This document shows, piece after piece, positions 11,808-20,400 of a stretch of 33,083 bases of DNA. This DNA is from a virus. The notes beneath the pieces were generated by a model. It was not told the origin of the DNA. It worked only from the letters and a program-made list of their open reading frames with translations, and searched no databases. Within the stretch, counting starts at the first letter, position 1. Each line of letters starts with the position of its first letter. Location of the stretch: positions 1-33,083 of the IMG/VR virus record IMGVR_UViG_3300025809_000065; one strand, given 5' to 3'. The translations under genes were made by a program, and so were the position numbers.

Positions 11808-12326
11808 TTAAATATACCAGCCACCTGTATAGTTGACTTCTTTATCTGGATACATATCCTCAGATGTATTCTGACTATATTCAGTGAACTTATTACTATT
11901 CAAGCACATGTAGTCAAGAAATCTCTTTGTGTAAAACTCAGCAGTATCATTCATTCTTTGAGCTAAATAAGTAACCTCATCTTTAGTTACAGCTTCAGCG
12001 TTCTCAGCAGTATGCTTATGCAAGCCTCCATTCTTTAATGTAAAGGCACTGTAAGGTAGTATCGTTGCTTGAGTGTACCAAACTAACATAGGTTTAATAA
12101 ACTCGTCTAGTAAGTCCTTATAATCAGAATTAGAACTTTCTGTTATCGTTCCATCTACTATGATCTCTTGTAGTTTCTTGTATAGCTTTCCTCCTAAGTA
12201 GTTTTGAATGTGTATATCCTGAGCTACTTCAATATATTGAACTATCTTACTAGAATCTACGTTTCCGTCTATTAGTGACTTTTTCTTTAAGTCAGCTACA
12301 CTTATAAATAATGCTTTTCTTGCCAT
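11808..12326 (-). CDS. Head-tail connector / adaptor (DUF6712-like)
   Basis: A 172-residue mostly helical protein starting MARKALFISVADLKKKSLID, with VDSSKIVQYIEVAQDIHIQN (22-41), GGKLYKKLQEII (45-56) and a long second helix pair ending in EFYTKRFLDYMCLNSN. This pattern (start-domain helices binding the portal clip, a YTQATILPY hydrophobic middle, and a C-terminal tail) matches the helical connector family found after portals in Bacteroidota phages. It would sit between portal and tail. Its ATG is 1 nt after the portal stop. The family name is from memory of similar proteins and not verified. Confidence 0.62.
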   Translation of the reverse strand: MARKALFISVADLKKKSLIDGNVDSSKIVQYIEVAQDIHIQNYLGGKLYKKLQEIIVDGTITESSNSDYKDLLDEFIKPMLVWYTQATILPYSAFTLKNGGLHKHTAENAEAVTKDEVTYLAQRMNDTAEFYTKRFLDYMCLNSNKFTEYSQNTSEDMYPDKEVNYTGGWYI

Positions 12327-12327
12327 C

Positions 12328-13569
12328 TTATTCTTCTTCGTCTGTTGGTTTAACTTCCTCCAATGATACTTCTATATCATTTACTTCAGGAGTCTCACTA
12401 AGCTCAACTTGTGAGCTTAGCTTCTCTCCAGTTTCTTCTTCTCTTTTTACTTTAGTAGAGATGTTTTCTAACTCAGTAAACTCAATAGGTTGTAGTGTTA
12501 CAAAGTATAAATCTAATACTATCTCATTAAACAAAAGTATGTCAGTAAGAGCTTCTATAATCTCATCCTGTATTGGTCTAATAATTACGTTATCCATAAG
12601 TACAGCAGCAGTTCTTAATTCCTCTGCATTGTTACCAAATCCTGTATTATCTTTAATACCCAATAATATAGGAGATACAATACCATGACCTAACATAATT
12701 TTCTGTGTAGCTTCATCACTCATAAACTGATACTGTGCATGAGCATCAGGTAAATGGATAGGCTCTATATCTGCCTTAGTTTCTTGTGACTCGTTAAACG
12801 CAATGATAAATTTACCAGCATTTGAACTACCTGAAAACTTGTCGTATATCTTACGCTCTAAAGCAGCCTGAGTCTCTTCTGGTGGCGTACCGTTATTAAA
12901 GTTAATTAATAAAGACGGTTGTAAACCATTTTTAATATTGTTGATATGGTAGTTAGATACTTCCTCTTCAAGAGAACAGTATTGTAAACATCCATTATAA
13001 TCTACAGGTGCATAGTAATAGAATCCACTTCTATATGGTTTAATGACGTATAGCTCGTTTCTCTGACCTTTACTTCCGTTTCCGTACGTAGGAATCCTTT
13101 TAGGTCTATCAGTAGCCTTTAGCTCGCTCCATTTTGGATGATAGTAATAAGCATCAATAGTTCCGTTTTTACCAGCTTTCTCAGCTCTAAGTGTTTCCAT
13201 AGGAAAGTGAGATACTTTTAATATCTTTGTCTTAGATCTATTGTAAGATACTTGAATAGCAGCTTGACCTAACATTTTGTAGTCATGTGCAACTCTTTTA
13301 ATCTGCTTCTTAGGTAAAAGCATTTTCATCTTTAAATACCCTTCTGGATTCTCATCTCTATTAGTAGCTTCTAAACCTCTACCAGCTACCATATCAACTA
13401 TACCGTTAATACATCTTGAGTTGGTTGGTGAACCTAAATAGTTATCTATTAGTTTCTTGAAGTAGTCGTTATTATCTCCATACTCTACCCAATCCCTATT
13501 GTGAATTTCTTTCACTACAGGAGTCTGATACCCAGATAAATTAACTACTCTTACGTTGTTGCTTTCCAT
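12328..13569 (-). CDS. Portal protein
   Basis: A 413-residue protein with the phage portal layout. It has an N-terminal wing (RDWVEYGDNNDYFKKLIDNY, 25-44; SRCINGIVDMVAGRGLE, 52-68), a middle beta domain (YYYHPKWSEL, YVIKPYRSGFYYYAPV, HINNIKNGLQPSLLINFNNG), and a helical stem (AHAQYQFMSDEATQKIMLGH, ILLGIKDNTGFGNNAEELRT). Residues 375-413 form an acidic tail. It makes the dodecameric ring for DNA entry and tail joining. It is transcribed after, not before, the capsid gene. Its own late promoter motif (13589-13616) overlaps the end of the preceding gene, and the leader is 24 nt long from that motif. Confidence 0.85.
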   Translation of the reverse strand: MESNNVRVVNLSGYQTPVVKEIHNRDWVEYGDNNDYFKKLIDNYLGSPTNSRCINGIVDMVAGRGLEATNRDENPEGYLKMKMLLPKKQIKRVAHDYKMLGQAAIQVSYNRSKTKILKVSHFPMETLRAEKAGKNGTIDAYYYHPKWSELKATDRPKRIPTYGNGSKGQRNELYVIKPYRSGFYYYAPVDYNGCLQYCSLEEEVSNYHINNIKNGLQPSLLINFNNGTPPEETQAALERKIYDKFSGSSNAGKFIIAFNESQETKADIEPIHLPDAHAQYQFMSDEATQKIMLGHGIVSPILLGIKDNTGFGNNAEELRTAAVLMDNVIIRPIQDEIIEALTDILLFNEIVLDLYFVTLQPIEFTELENISTKVKREEETGEKLSSQVELSETPEVNDIEVSLEEVKPTDEEE

Positions 13570-13588
13570 ATTTCTTTTGTCTATACGT

Positions 13589-13616
13589 TTATAACGAATT
13601 AATTACATTATGTAAC
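13589..13616 (-). promoter_or_regulatory. Late promoter motif before the portal gene
   Basis: Minus strand GTTAC (13616-13612), 15 nt, CGTTATAA (13596-13589). The upstream box overlaps the last codons of the 13608-15032 gene. ATG lies 27 nt after the C of CGTTATAA. Confidence 0.6.
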
Positions 13617-15032
13617 TGTGTGCCATTGAAAATCATCAACTAAGCCTGTAACATTATCTATTCTTATTAATAGGTAGTTTACACTGTCTCTTGTTAGTGC
13701 TGCTGTTGTGTATTGATATATAGTTCCCTCTGACTCTTCGTCAGTAATTAGTCCAACTAAATCCTCATGGTAAACTTTGCTTGAGTTCTTTCCAGCCGCT
13801 CTTCTAAGTATGTTGTCTCCTACAGATATTAAATCTCCATTGGAGAAATCAAAGGATCTTCTTCTCTTTGAGTTTTCTGCTGTGTTTGATGTATTTACAG
13901 ATACCGCAGATGAAGGTTCGCTTATGTTTGTTGAAAACCAACTTACATACTCACTAAATACTGTAGGTTTAGATATGTATGGATCAGTTGTTAGACTGAC
14001 AGGGAAAAACTCTTGAAACTTTATGTAGTCAGTATCTTTAGCTACCTCTACGTGAGTAACAATGTTATCTGTACTTCTAATTAGTGTCCAATCTCCATTA
14101 GAATTCCTAGCTATAAAGTGATACCTATCCCAAGGGCTAGACTTTCCGTCCATTATAGGTGTACCTGATATATCCTTATATAAACTCATACCTACTGTCC
14201 AGTCTGACACAGAGTCCTCCTTAAATACAGATACATCACCAGTTGTGTCTAGTGTTAATTCATCTTTGACTATTAACTCTACTATCTTATCACTAGCTTG
14301 CTCTGATTGACCTCCAGCAAAATGGTAATAAGTACCCTCTAATTCTGGTGTGTTAGCTAGGAATGTTGGGTGGTATCCACTACTGTTTCCATTATTTACA
14401 TCAAAACCAAATGAATGCACTACAACTTCCTCTAAACTTATTGGTGTATCCTTAAATTCACCATATTGAGTAGTTCTAACCTTAAAGTCACCTAAAACAT
14501 TAAATGATGTTTCTACATATCTATCAATACCGTTACTTCTCATTTCACCTTGACCGCTATTATCTACATCAAACTTTATAGCGAAGTCACTTACAACTAA
14601 ATTACCTGTATTTGTTGGAGGTGTATATCCACCGCCTCCAGTGTCTCCTCCTCCGCTAACAGTTTCATCTCCCTCTCCTTCAGTTTCATCGGCATCACCG
14701 TACACATAATAATCAGCAGAATGGTCATATTGAGAGTAAAAGTTGACAGAGTCTAGTTGACCTCTAAATTTAGCTATATCTCTATATAATGGTATATTTC
14801 CATTAAATACAATTACTGATAAAGTCGTATCCTCTTCTATTGAAGATATAAAAGAACTGTCAGATAATGTTATTATCATTCTATCACCAGCTATGTAGCT
14901 GATGTCACCAGATGCTATTTCTATCTTTTGTTTTTTCTCCTGATTAATAACCCATGCACCAGTAGGCGTACCTTCTCTTCCAGAGATTTGCATAGTTAAT
15001 ACAGGTAATTCGTTTATGTCTAGTATATTCAT
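13608..15032 (-). CDS. Virion protein, probable receptor-binding/baseplate component
   Basis: A 474-residue protein with no catalytic motif. Residues 1-100 form a beta-rich anchoring domain (MNILDINELPVLTMQISGRE, VWVIN-type strands, LYRDIAKFRGQL). A Gly/Thr/Pro linker follows near 125-150 (SGGGDTGGGGYTPPTNTG). The C-terminal 320 residues are mostly beta with Ser/Asn-rich loops (RYHFIARNSNGDW, TVFSEYVSWFSTN). A linker joining an anchor domain to a large exposed beta domain is typical of receptor-binding or decorating virion proteins. It has its own late promoter with a predicted leaderless start, directly after a terminator, so its level is probably set separately from capsid and portal. Confidence 0.55.
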   Translation of the reverse strand: MNILDINELPVLTMQISGREGTPTGAWVINQEKKQKIEIASGDISYIAGDRMIITLSDSSFISSIEEDTTLSVIVFNGNIPLYRDIAKFRGQLDSVNFYSQYDHSADYYVYGDADETEGEGDETVSGGGDTGGGGYTPPTNTGNLVVSDFAIKFDVDNSGQGEMRSNGIDRYVETSFNVLGDFKVRTTQYGEFKDTPISLEEVVVHSFGFDVNNGNSSGYHPTFLANTPELEGTYYHFAGGQSEQASDKIVELIVKDELTLDTTGDVSVFKEDSVSDWTVGMSLYKDISGTPIMDGKSSPWDRYHFIARNSNGDWTLIRSTDNIVTHVEVAKDTDYIKFQEFFPVSLTTDPYISKPTVFSEYVSWFSTNISEPSSAVSVNTSNTAENSKRRRSFDFSNGDLISVGDNILRRAAGKNSSKVYHEDLVGLITDEESEGTIYQYTTAALTRDSVNYLLIRIDNVTGLVDDFQWHTVT

Positions 15033-15037
15033 ATCTA

Positions 15038-15065
15038 TATAACGAGAATTTTAATTAATTGTTCC
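15038..15065 (-). promoter_or_regulatory. Late promoter motif (GGAAC-N16-CGTTATA), leaderless type
   Basis: Minus strand GGAAC (15065-15061), 16 nt, CGTTATA (15044-15038). This is the clearest ECF-like example. The ATG begins 12 nt after the C, so a start about 13 nt downstream of the C would put the mRNA 5' end at the ATG. It stands 15 nt below the terminator T tract. Confidence 0.7.
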
Positions 15066-15080
15066 TTAAATATACCGCAT

Positions 15081-15111
15081 AAAAAAAGAGGTACATTTCT
15101 GTACCCCTCTT
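15081..15111 (-). terminator. Intrinsic terminator after the tail-tube candidate
   Basis: Minus strand AAGAGGGGTAC / AGAAAT / GTACCTCTT with two bulged G, then TTTTT: a 9-bp stem. It begins 23 nt below the stop of the 15134-15676 gene and ends the capsid-tube unit. Confidence 0.85.
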
Positions 15112-15133
15112 AATATTAAAGTATTAACAATTA

Positions 15134-15676
15134 TTATGCATTCATAAGAGCAGTGTCAATAACAAATCCAGCAGCATCACCCATAATAGCTGAGTCGATG
15201 AAAGATGAAGGAGATAATTCTTTACCTTCAAATGTAATGTTATATCCATTTAAGTCTCCCATTGCAGAACCAGTTGATGTAGATACAGAAAATTCAACAC
15301 CATTTTGAGCTCCAGCTAAACGGAAATTACCGTTGTAATCTTCAATGATTACGTGAGGTCTTCCGTAAGAAAGAAGTTTTAATTGTTTTTGAGATGCAGC
15401 ATCTTGCACTTTAAGTGAGATAGCACCTGACTGAGTCCAGAAAGAAGTTCCGTTATCTCTTGAGTTTTCGTTAGTTTCCTCAAAAGAATTGTTTTCACCT
15501 CTTAACTCAAATTTGTATGTAGTAATAGCAGAACCAAGTGCTGTAATCTCATCGTCAGAACCAAGAGTTAAAGCATCATACATTGCAGAGTTGAAGTTTG
15601 CAATATATAAGTTTCTCAATCCACCAACGCTTTCTTTACAAGCCTCTACTCTACCACCAGTAAAATCACAAGCCAT
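15134..15676 (-). CDS. Probable major tail tube protein
   Basis: A 180-residue beta-rich protein starting MACDFTGGRVEACKESVGGL with LYIANFNSA. It continues with AITTYKFELRGENNSFEET, SAISLKVQDAASQKQLKLL, HVIIEDYNGNFRLAGAQNGV and YNITFEGKELSPSSFI. The order 'strand, insertion, long hairpin, ending with a GKE-SP segment' resembles tail-tube proteins of siphoviruses and, from memory, abundant virion proteins of Bacteroidota phages. A position two genes before portal and directly after the capsid gene suggests high expression. A G/C hairpin (15717-15734) in the leader could lower it relative to capsid. An alternative is a second head-decoration protein. Confidence 0.55.
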   Translation of the reverse strand: MACDFTGGRVEACKESVGGLRNLYIANFNSAMYDALTLGSDDEITALGSAITTYKFELRGENNSFEETNENSRDNGTSFWTQSGAISLKVQDAASQKQLKLLSYGRPHVIIEDYNGNFRLAGAQNGVEFSVSTSTGSAMGDLNGYNITFEGKELSPSSFIDSAIMGDAAGFVIDTALMNA

Positions 15677-15716
15677 AGTTTTAGTTTTTAAGTTATTATT
15701 ATTATTATTATTATAA

Positions 15717-15734
15717 GGGAGGTTTTACCCTCCC
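15717..15734 (-). terminator. Hairpin between capsid and tail-tube genes
   Basis: Minus strand GGGAGG / GTAAAA / CCTCCC followed by TTATAATAATAATAAT. The stem is 6 bp and all but closes the 71-nt gap. No T run follows, so partial termination or mRNA 3'-end protection is more likely than full stop. Confidence 0.5.
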
Positions 15735-15747
15735 CTATTAAAGTTGA

Positions 15748-16647
15748 TTATGCAGAGTAAAGAACAATCTCAGATCCGATACCAAAGTTTACAGTAGCTG
15801 TGTAACGTAAAACGATACGTACATTCTGTGAACCGTCGATGTCAGCCATGTCGATAACTTTAGCTACATTCTTGTCATTTAATAATCCAGTACCATACAT
15901 AAGGTTTCCAGATTGCGCAGCGATCATTTTGTTAGCTGGCATACCGTTAGATACAAACAATTTAACTCCTTCGAAATCAAGAGCAGTCTGTCCTACGTGG
16001 TATAAATCTTTATATCCTAAAGCAGCTTGAGCTCTAATGTAAGCACGAGCAGTTGATGGAGAGATATATACAGATAAATCTTCTTGTCCGTAAACGGTAG
16101 TTGGAATAGCATCTACTACTTTCCCTAACTCAGCAATAACGTTAGAAGCATCGATAGTTGTACCAAGTACATCTACTACATCAGCATCAGCAGCAGCTAA
16201 AGCGATAAGTCCGTCAAATTCACCAGCAACAGAATCGTCACCACCAAAGATAGTGTTCTCAATCTTCTCAGCTACTTTAGATACTACGTGTCCTAAAAGG
16301 TAGTCAGAAAAAGCTGGAGGAATAGAGTCGTGTGCGCTCATTCCCATAGAGATAGCATCCCAATCGTCTCTGAAGTCTTGCTTACAGAGTTGTAGGTTTA
16401 CTTGAAATTCTTTAGGCTCTAAGTAACGCTCAGTAAGAGTCACTGTAGAAGTTGCATCGAAATCACAAGTTCCATCAGCTACTAAATCGTTAGTTGAAAG
16501 TTTCTTGATTACTTGTTTGAATTTTACATTCGGTTTTACTGTAACTCCACCTTTTTCGATAGTGTTAGCAGAAAGCAAAGCCGCAGAGATAAAACCTTGT
16601 AGTTTTTCTCCAGCATAGCTCGTTGTAATTGAAGTTGTTGTTGCCAT
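15748..16647 (-). CDS. Major capsid protein, HK97-like fold
   Basis: A 299-residue protein without a long N-terminal scaffold arm. It contains the HK97 pattern: an N-terminal extended part (VKPNVKFKQVIKKLS), an E-loop-like region (TLTERYLEPKEFQVNLQLC, 71-89), a spine helix SDYLLGHVVSKVAEKIENTI (114-133), the central axial domain (DLSVYISPSTARAYIRAQAA), and a C-terminal strand set (NVRIVLRYTATVNFGIGSEI). It forms the icosahedral shell. It follows the Glu-rich scaffold candidate by 33 nt and the XkdF-like protease further upstream, the usual protease-scaffold-capsid order. The start has an A/T-rich leader (ACGCTAAAAATG) and no late motif of its own. Confidence 0.85.
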   Translation of the reverse strand: MATTTSITTSYAGEKLQGFISAALLSANTIEKGGVTVKPNVKFKQVIKKLSTNDLVADGTCDFDATSTVTLTERYLEPKEFQVNLQLCKQDFRDDWDAISMGMSAHDSIPPAFSDYLLGHVVSKVAEKIENTIFGGDDSVAGEFDGLIALAAADADVVDVLGTTIDASNVIAELGKVVDAIPTTVYGQEDLSVYISPSTARAYIRAQAALGYKDLYHVGQTALDFEGVKLFVSNGMPANKMIAAQSGNLMYGTGLLNDKNVAKVIDMADIDGSQNVRIVLRYTATVNFGIGSEIVLYSA

Positions 16648-16680
16648 TTTTAGCGTTTTTAAATTAATTAATTAATGTTC

Positions 16681-17247
16681 TTATTTAAATAGTTTTGCGA
16701 AAACTCTGTCTTGTGTAGTTGTTACTCTATTCTGAGAGTACAAGTTATTAGACTTAGCTTCGACTTCTTGTTCTGGAGAGTGAGCAATTTCTTCTACCTC
16801 TTCAGATAATTCAACCTGCTCAGATAATTGAGCTGGCATTTCTTTGTAAGCTTCTTGCTTCTCCTTTAATAACGATTCGATCATAGACATCATTTCATTT
16901 TTAAGTGAACTTAACTCTTCTGATGTTACGTAAGCTGGAGCAGCTTGAACTTCCTCTTCTGTAGTTCCGTCTTCAGCTAACTCTACTTCTTCAGAGATTT
17001 CTTCTGTTACCTCTTCAGATAACTCAACCTCTTCAGTTGCTTCGATAACTTCTTCAGATACTTCAGACAATTCCTCTTGTACCTCTTCAGATACTTCCTC
17101 AGTAAGCTCTACTTCTTCAGTTGCTTCAGGAGCAGCTTCTACAGCTACTTCTTCCACTACTTCTTCTGTAAGCTCAACCTCAGTAGTTTCTTCTTGAGAT
17201 GATAGAAAAACGTTTTGTAGTTTTTCCAATAATTCTGTTGCTTTCAT
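16681..17247 (-). CDS. Glu-rich capsid scaffold candidate
   Basis: A 188-residue, very acidic protein built largely of repeats of the type ELTEEV-EEV (about residues 20-105). A helical segment follows (LSSLKNEMMSMIESLLKEKQ) and a basic C-terminus NRVTTTQDRVFAKLFK that could touch the capsid protein. Acidic coiled-coil proteins with a basic tail immediately before the major capsid gene are usually scaffolds removed by the maturation protease. No sequence family is recognised. It is the first gene behind late motif CGTTATAT (17269-17276) and has a 29-nt spacing to its ATG, so scaffold and capsid are probably co-transcribed from there. Confidence 0.65.
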   Translation of the reverse strand: MKATELLEKLQNVFLSSQEETTEVELTEEVVEEVAVEAAPEATEEVELTEEVSEEVQEELSEVSEEVIEATEEVELSEEVTEEISEEVELAEDGTTEEEVQAAPAYVTSEELSSLKNEMMSMIESLLKEKQEAYKEMPAQLSEQVELSEEVEEIAHSPEQEVEAKSNNLYSQNRVTTTQDRVFAKLFK

Positions 17248-17268
17248 AAATTTAAAGTTTTAATATTA

Positions 17269-17296
17269 ATATAACGAATATAGAATCGACCGTTTT
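17269..17296 (-). promoter_or_regulatory. Late promoter motif before scaffold and capsid genes
   Basis: Minus strand AAAAC (17296-17292), 15 nt, CGTTATAT (17276-17269). ATG lies 29 nt after the C. The upstream box abuts the stop of the 59-residue gene at 17299. Confidence 0.62.
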
Positions 17297-17298
17297 AA

Positions 17299-17478
17299 TT
17301 ATAACTGATAATCAGTTGATTCCGTACTCTTAGTTGTTGATGTACTAGTGTTTATTACTGTAGAAGACCCCTGTCCTATTAAAGAACCTATGCCATGTAG
17401 GATAGCACTATAGCTATCCTTACATTTACAGTTTTCCGTTGTGTAAGTATTTTTACACTTGCAATACCATGCTTTCAT
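17299..17478 (-). CDS. Small Cys-rich protein, 59 residues
   Basis: ATG at 17478, TAA at 17299-17301. The N-terminal half reads MKAWYCKCKNTYTTENCKCK, with four cysteines as two CxC pairs (Cys6, Cys8, Cys17, Cys19), a likely zinc knuckle. The next part is GIGSLIGQG, followed by a Ser/Thr-rich tail ending DYQL. It lies 4 nt after the long fibre gene and just before the scaffold promoter. The C-X-C...C-X-C pattern is unusual for a virion protein. It might be a chaperone or capping protein for the fibre, but that is a guess from position. Confidence 0.6.
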   Translation of the reverse strand: MKAWYCKCKNTYTTENCKCKDSYSAILHGIGSLIGQGSSTVINTSTSTTKSTESTDYQL

Positions 17479-17482
17479 ATTA

Positions 17483-20400
17483 TTAAGGTGTGTTATTTAC
17501 TAAGTTTGCACTTACAAAGTTGTATCCTGTTAAGTCTGCGTTTCCTTCTATATCTGTTATAGTTGTTACACTAGTCTCTATCTCGTAATAGTGGGTTGGA
17601 GCTGTAGATAACAAACTTAGGTCTTGAGTAGCACCGCTATTATATATAGTGGATACGTTAGTGTCTTGATTTGTATCCCAAATAGCTATTTGATTAATAT
17701 TACCACCAAAGTAATTATTATGTACGTTAGAAGCTCTACCAATTCTGAATATATTATCACTAGGATTAGCTCCACTTATAGCTCCATCATAACCGCTATT
17801 ACTAGCCACACCTATATTAGACTTAAGTACGCCATCAATATATATGTTAAATCTACTGTAATAGTCTGAAGATAGATTAGGATCTACCCCTGTAGTGCCT
17901 CCATCAAATGTAATCATTACATGCTGCCAAGTGCTAGCTACAAAAGAATTACCTGCTACTAATATAATATTATCATAAACAGTACCGTAGTTTAACACTA
18001 AAGAAGTTCCACCGCTTTGTTTAATAGTAATAGCTCCTCCATTATAATCGTCTCCTGCTCCGTAAACCATTAGGGTCTGATTAGATGTATTATTATTAGG
18101 CTTAACCCACATTGATATAGTCCAAGCGTTACCGTCTCCGTTAGTAGCTCTTTCTAAAGCAGTCATGTTTACAGGATTCCCCTGTAAGTAGCTAGTACTT
18201 CCATTAAAGTTCAATGACTTATTATTAGTATAAGCGACTTGTGCTACGGTTACAGTTACTGTAAAATCTACAGTACCACCAATAGCGTTACCTGCCTTAC
18301 AGTTTACTACAATAGTATCAGCAGCAGTTCCTAAGAATGCAGGAGCTGTACCACTAAGTATACCACTATCTTGATTCAATGTCATCCAACTAGGAGCATC
18401 TACTTCTGCAAATTGATTTACGATATTATCACTAGATACTATTTGAAAGTTTAATACATTACCCTCTGTCACTGTAGCTGTTTGATTTGCCACTGTAGGT
18501 ACAAAGTTAACATCAGGCTGTGAGCCTCCGTTAATAGATTGCTTAGATATTACAGGGATAGAATAATATGCTCTATTACCTCTCACGCCAAAGTATAAAT
18601 TTACTGAACTACCTATTGCAGGGTCTGCCTTAGCAGTTGCTACCTTCTCATTATTATCTTCACTATATATTGTAAGTTTACCATCATCATTAAATCTCAT
18701 TGAGAACATTCCCTGTATTGTGCTAGCTCCACCTTTTCTGTACCCTACTACACCTGCGCCATTATCAAAGTAATATGTAGCATTAGTGTTTACATTCCAA
18801 TCAGATACTCCATTGAATTCAAAGTCTAAAGCTTCATTTGTTGCGTAAGAAAATTGATTATCTAGTTGTTCCTCTGCAGTAACTACTCCACTTGCTGCTG
18901 CTGTATAGTTAGTTCCAAAGTAATCACCTTGACCTACCTCATCTAACATAAACATAAGTTTCTCACCCTTTTCTATAGAGATAGCACTCTTAATTACTGT
19001 ATGGTCCAATATTCCGTTTATAATACCTGCTTCAGTGTTAGCGAAGTCGTGAACTATATCCCATATATAATCTACGTTGTTTATAATTCCATTAGGTAAA
19101 ACACCATTCGCCCAAGTATACATTTGCATATTGAAAGATGATACAGATAAAGCTATTGTAGTCTTAGCTACAGCTACTTCGTTAGTTCCACTATAATCTA
19201 TTAACGTTAAATGTCCGTCATTACCAAATCTAATACCCATAGCGTCTCCATTAGATACTACATACTTAGAACCTGAATTAGTAGTAAGTAATGTACTGTT
19301 AGAGCCTGCTGTAAATCCACCTGCATAAGTAAAGTTAGTACCCCAATTAGATGCTGTGTTTGCTCCACCATTATAAGCTATAGGAGATTCAGCTCCATCC
19401 CATATACCTAATATCAAGTTAGATCCTCCGTTACTTTGAAAGTTCCATTTAAACTCTGAACCTTGCTCTAAAGCTTGACCAAAGTAAAAAGGTAATTGTT
19501 GGTTAATTGTAGAGTCGTTAGTTGATGTTTCTACAGGTTCATTGGAGTTAGTTCCATAAGAAATAAACCATCCTGAACTCGTAGCTAACCCACTTGAACC
19601 ATTAATCATATTAGAAGCATCAATAGTAACTGTAGAAGCATCATCTAGTACAAGCACTAAATCAGTGCCTATAACTGAACCGCTTACTACAGGGTTACCT
19701 GAACTACCTGAACCACCTAGTGTTGAAGCGTCAACAGTAACGGTAGAGCCGTCACTCATAGTTAATACTATGTCAGTACCACTAACTACACCACTTGAAA
19801 CTGTAGTGTCTTCATCAAGAGATAGCCCTGTAACATCTACAGTAACCGTACTAGCATCTGCCATCGTAAGTGTTAAGTCTGAACCACTTAATGAACCACT
19901 AGATACGAAGTTATTTTCATCTACACCTAAAGTAGTTACATCTACTGTGTAAGATACACCGTCATTAAGTCCTAGTGTTAAGTTATTACCGCTCAATGTA
20001 AAAGAATTAACAAATGTATCATCTGAAGCGAAACCTGCTGTATTAGTAAATATAGCATTTAATTGTACTACTGCTTGATTAAGTACTGAGTTTACAAATG
20101 ATCCATTTATACTCACTGCATTAACAGGTAAGCTTTCAACTATAACCTTAGCACCTCCTTTAATCTTTATCTGTATCTCTGTGCCATTTGCAATAGCCTC
20201 TAGTGTGTTTACTGCATGAGGAACTAGTAAACTATCAGCTCCTAAAGATAAGTCTCTTAAAAGTATTGTAGAGCCTGTGGAATCTAATCCGAAGTCCATT
20301 ACCTTATACTTTAAATATGGAGAAATAAGCTCTAAGTCTTTATCTTCGAATAACCTGTTATGTACAATAGCCTGATACCTACCTGTTCCATCGTCACCTG

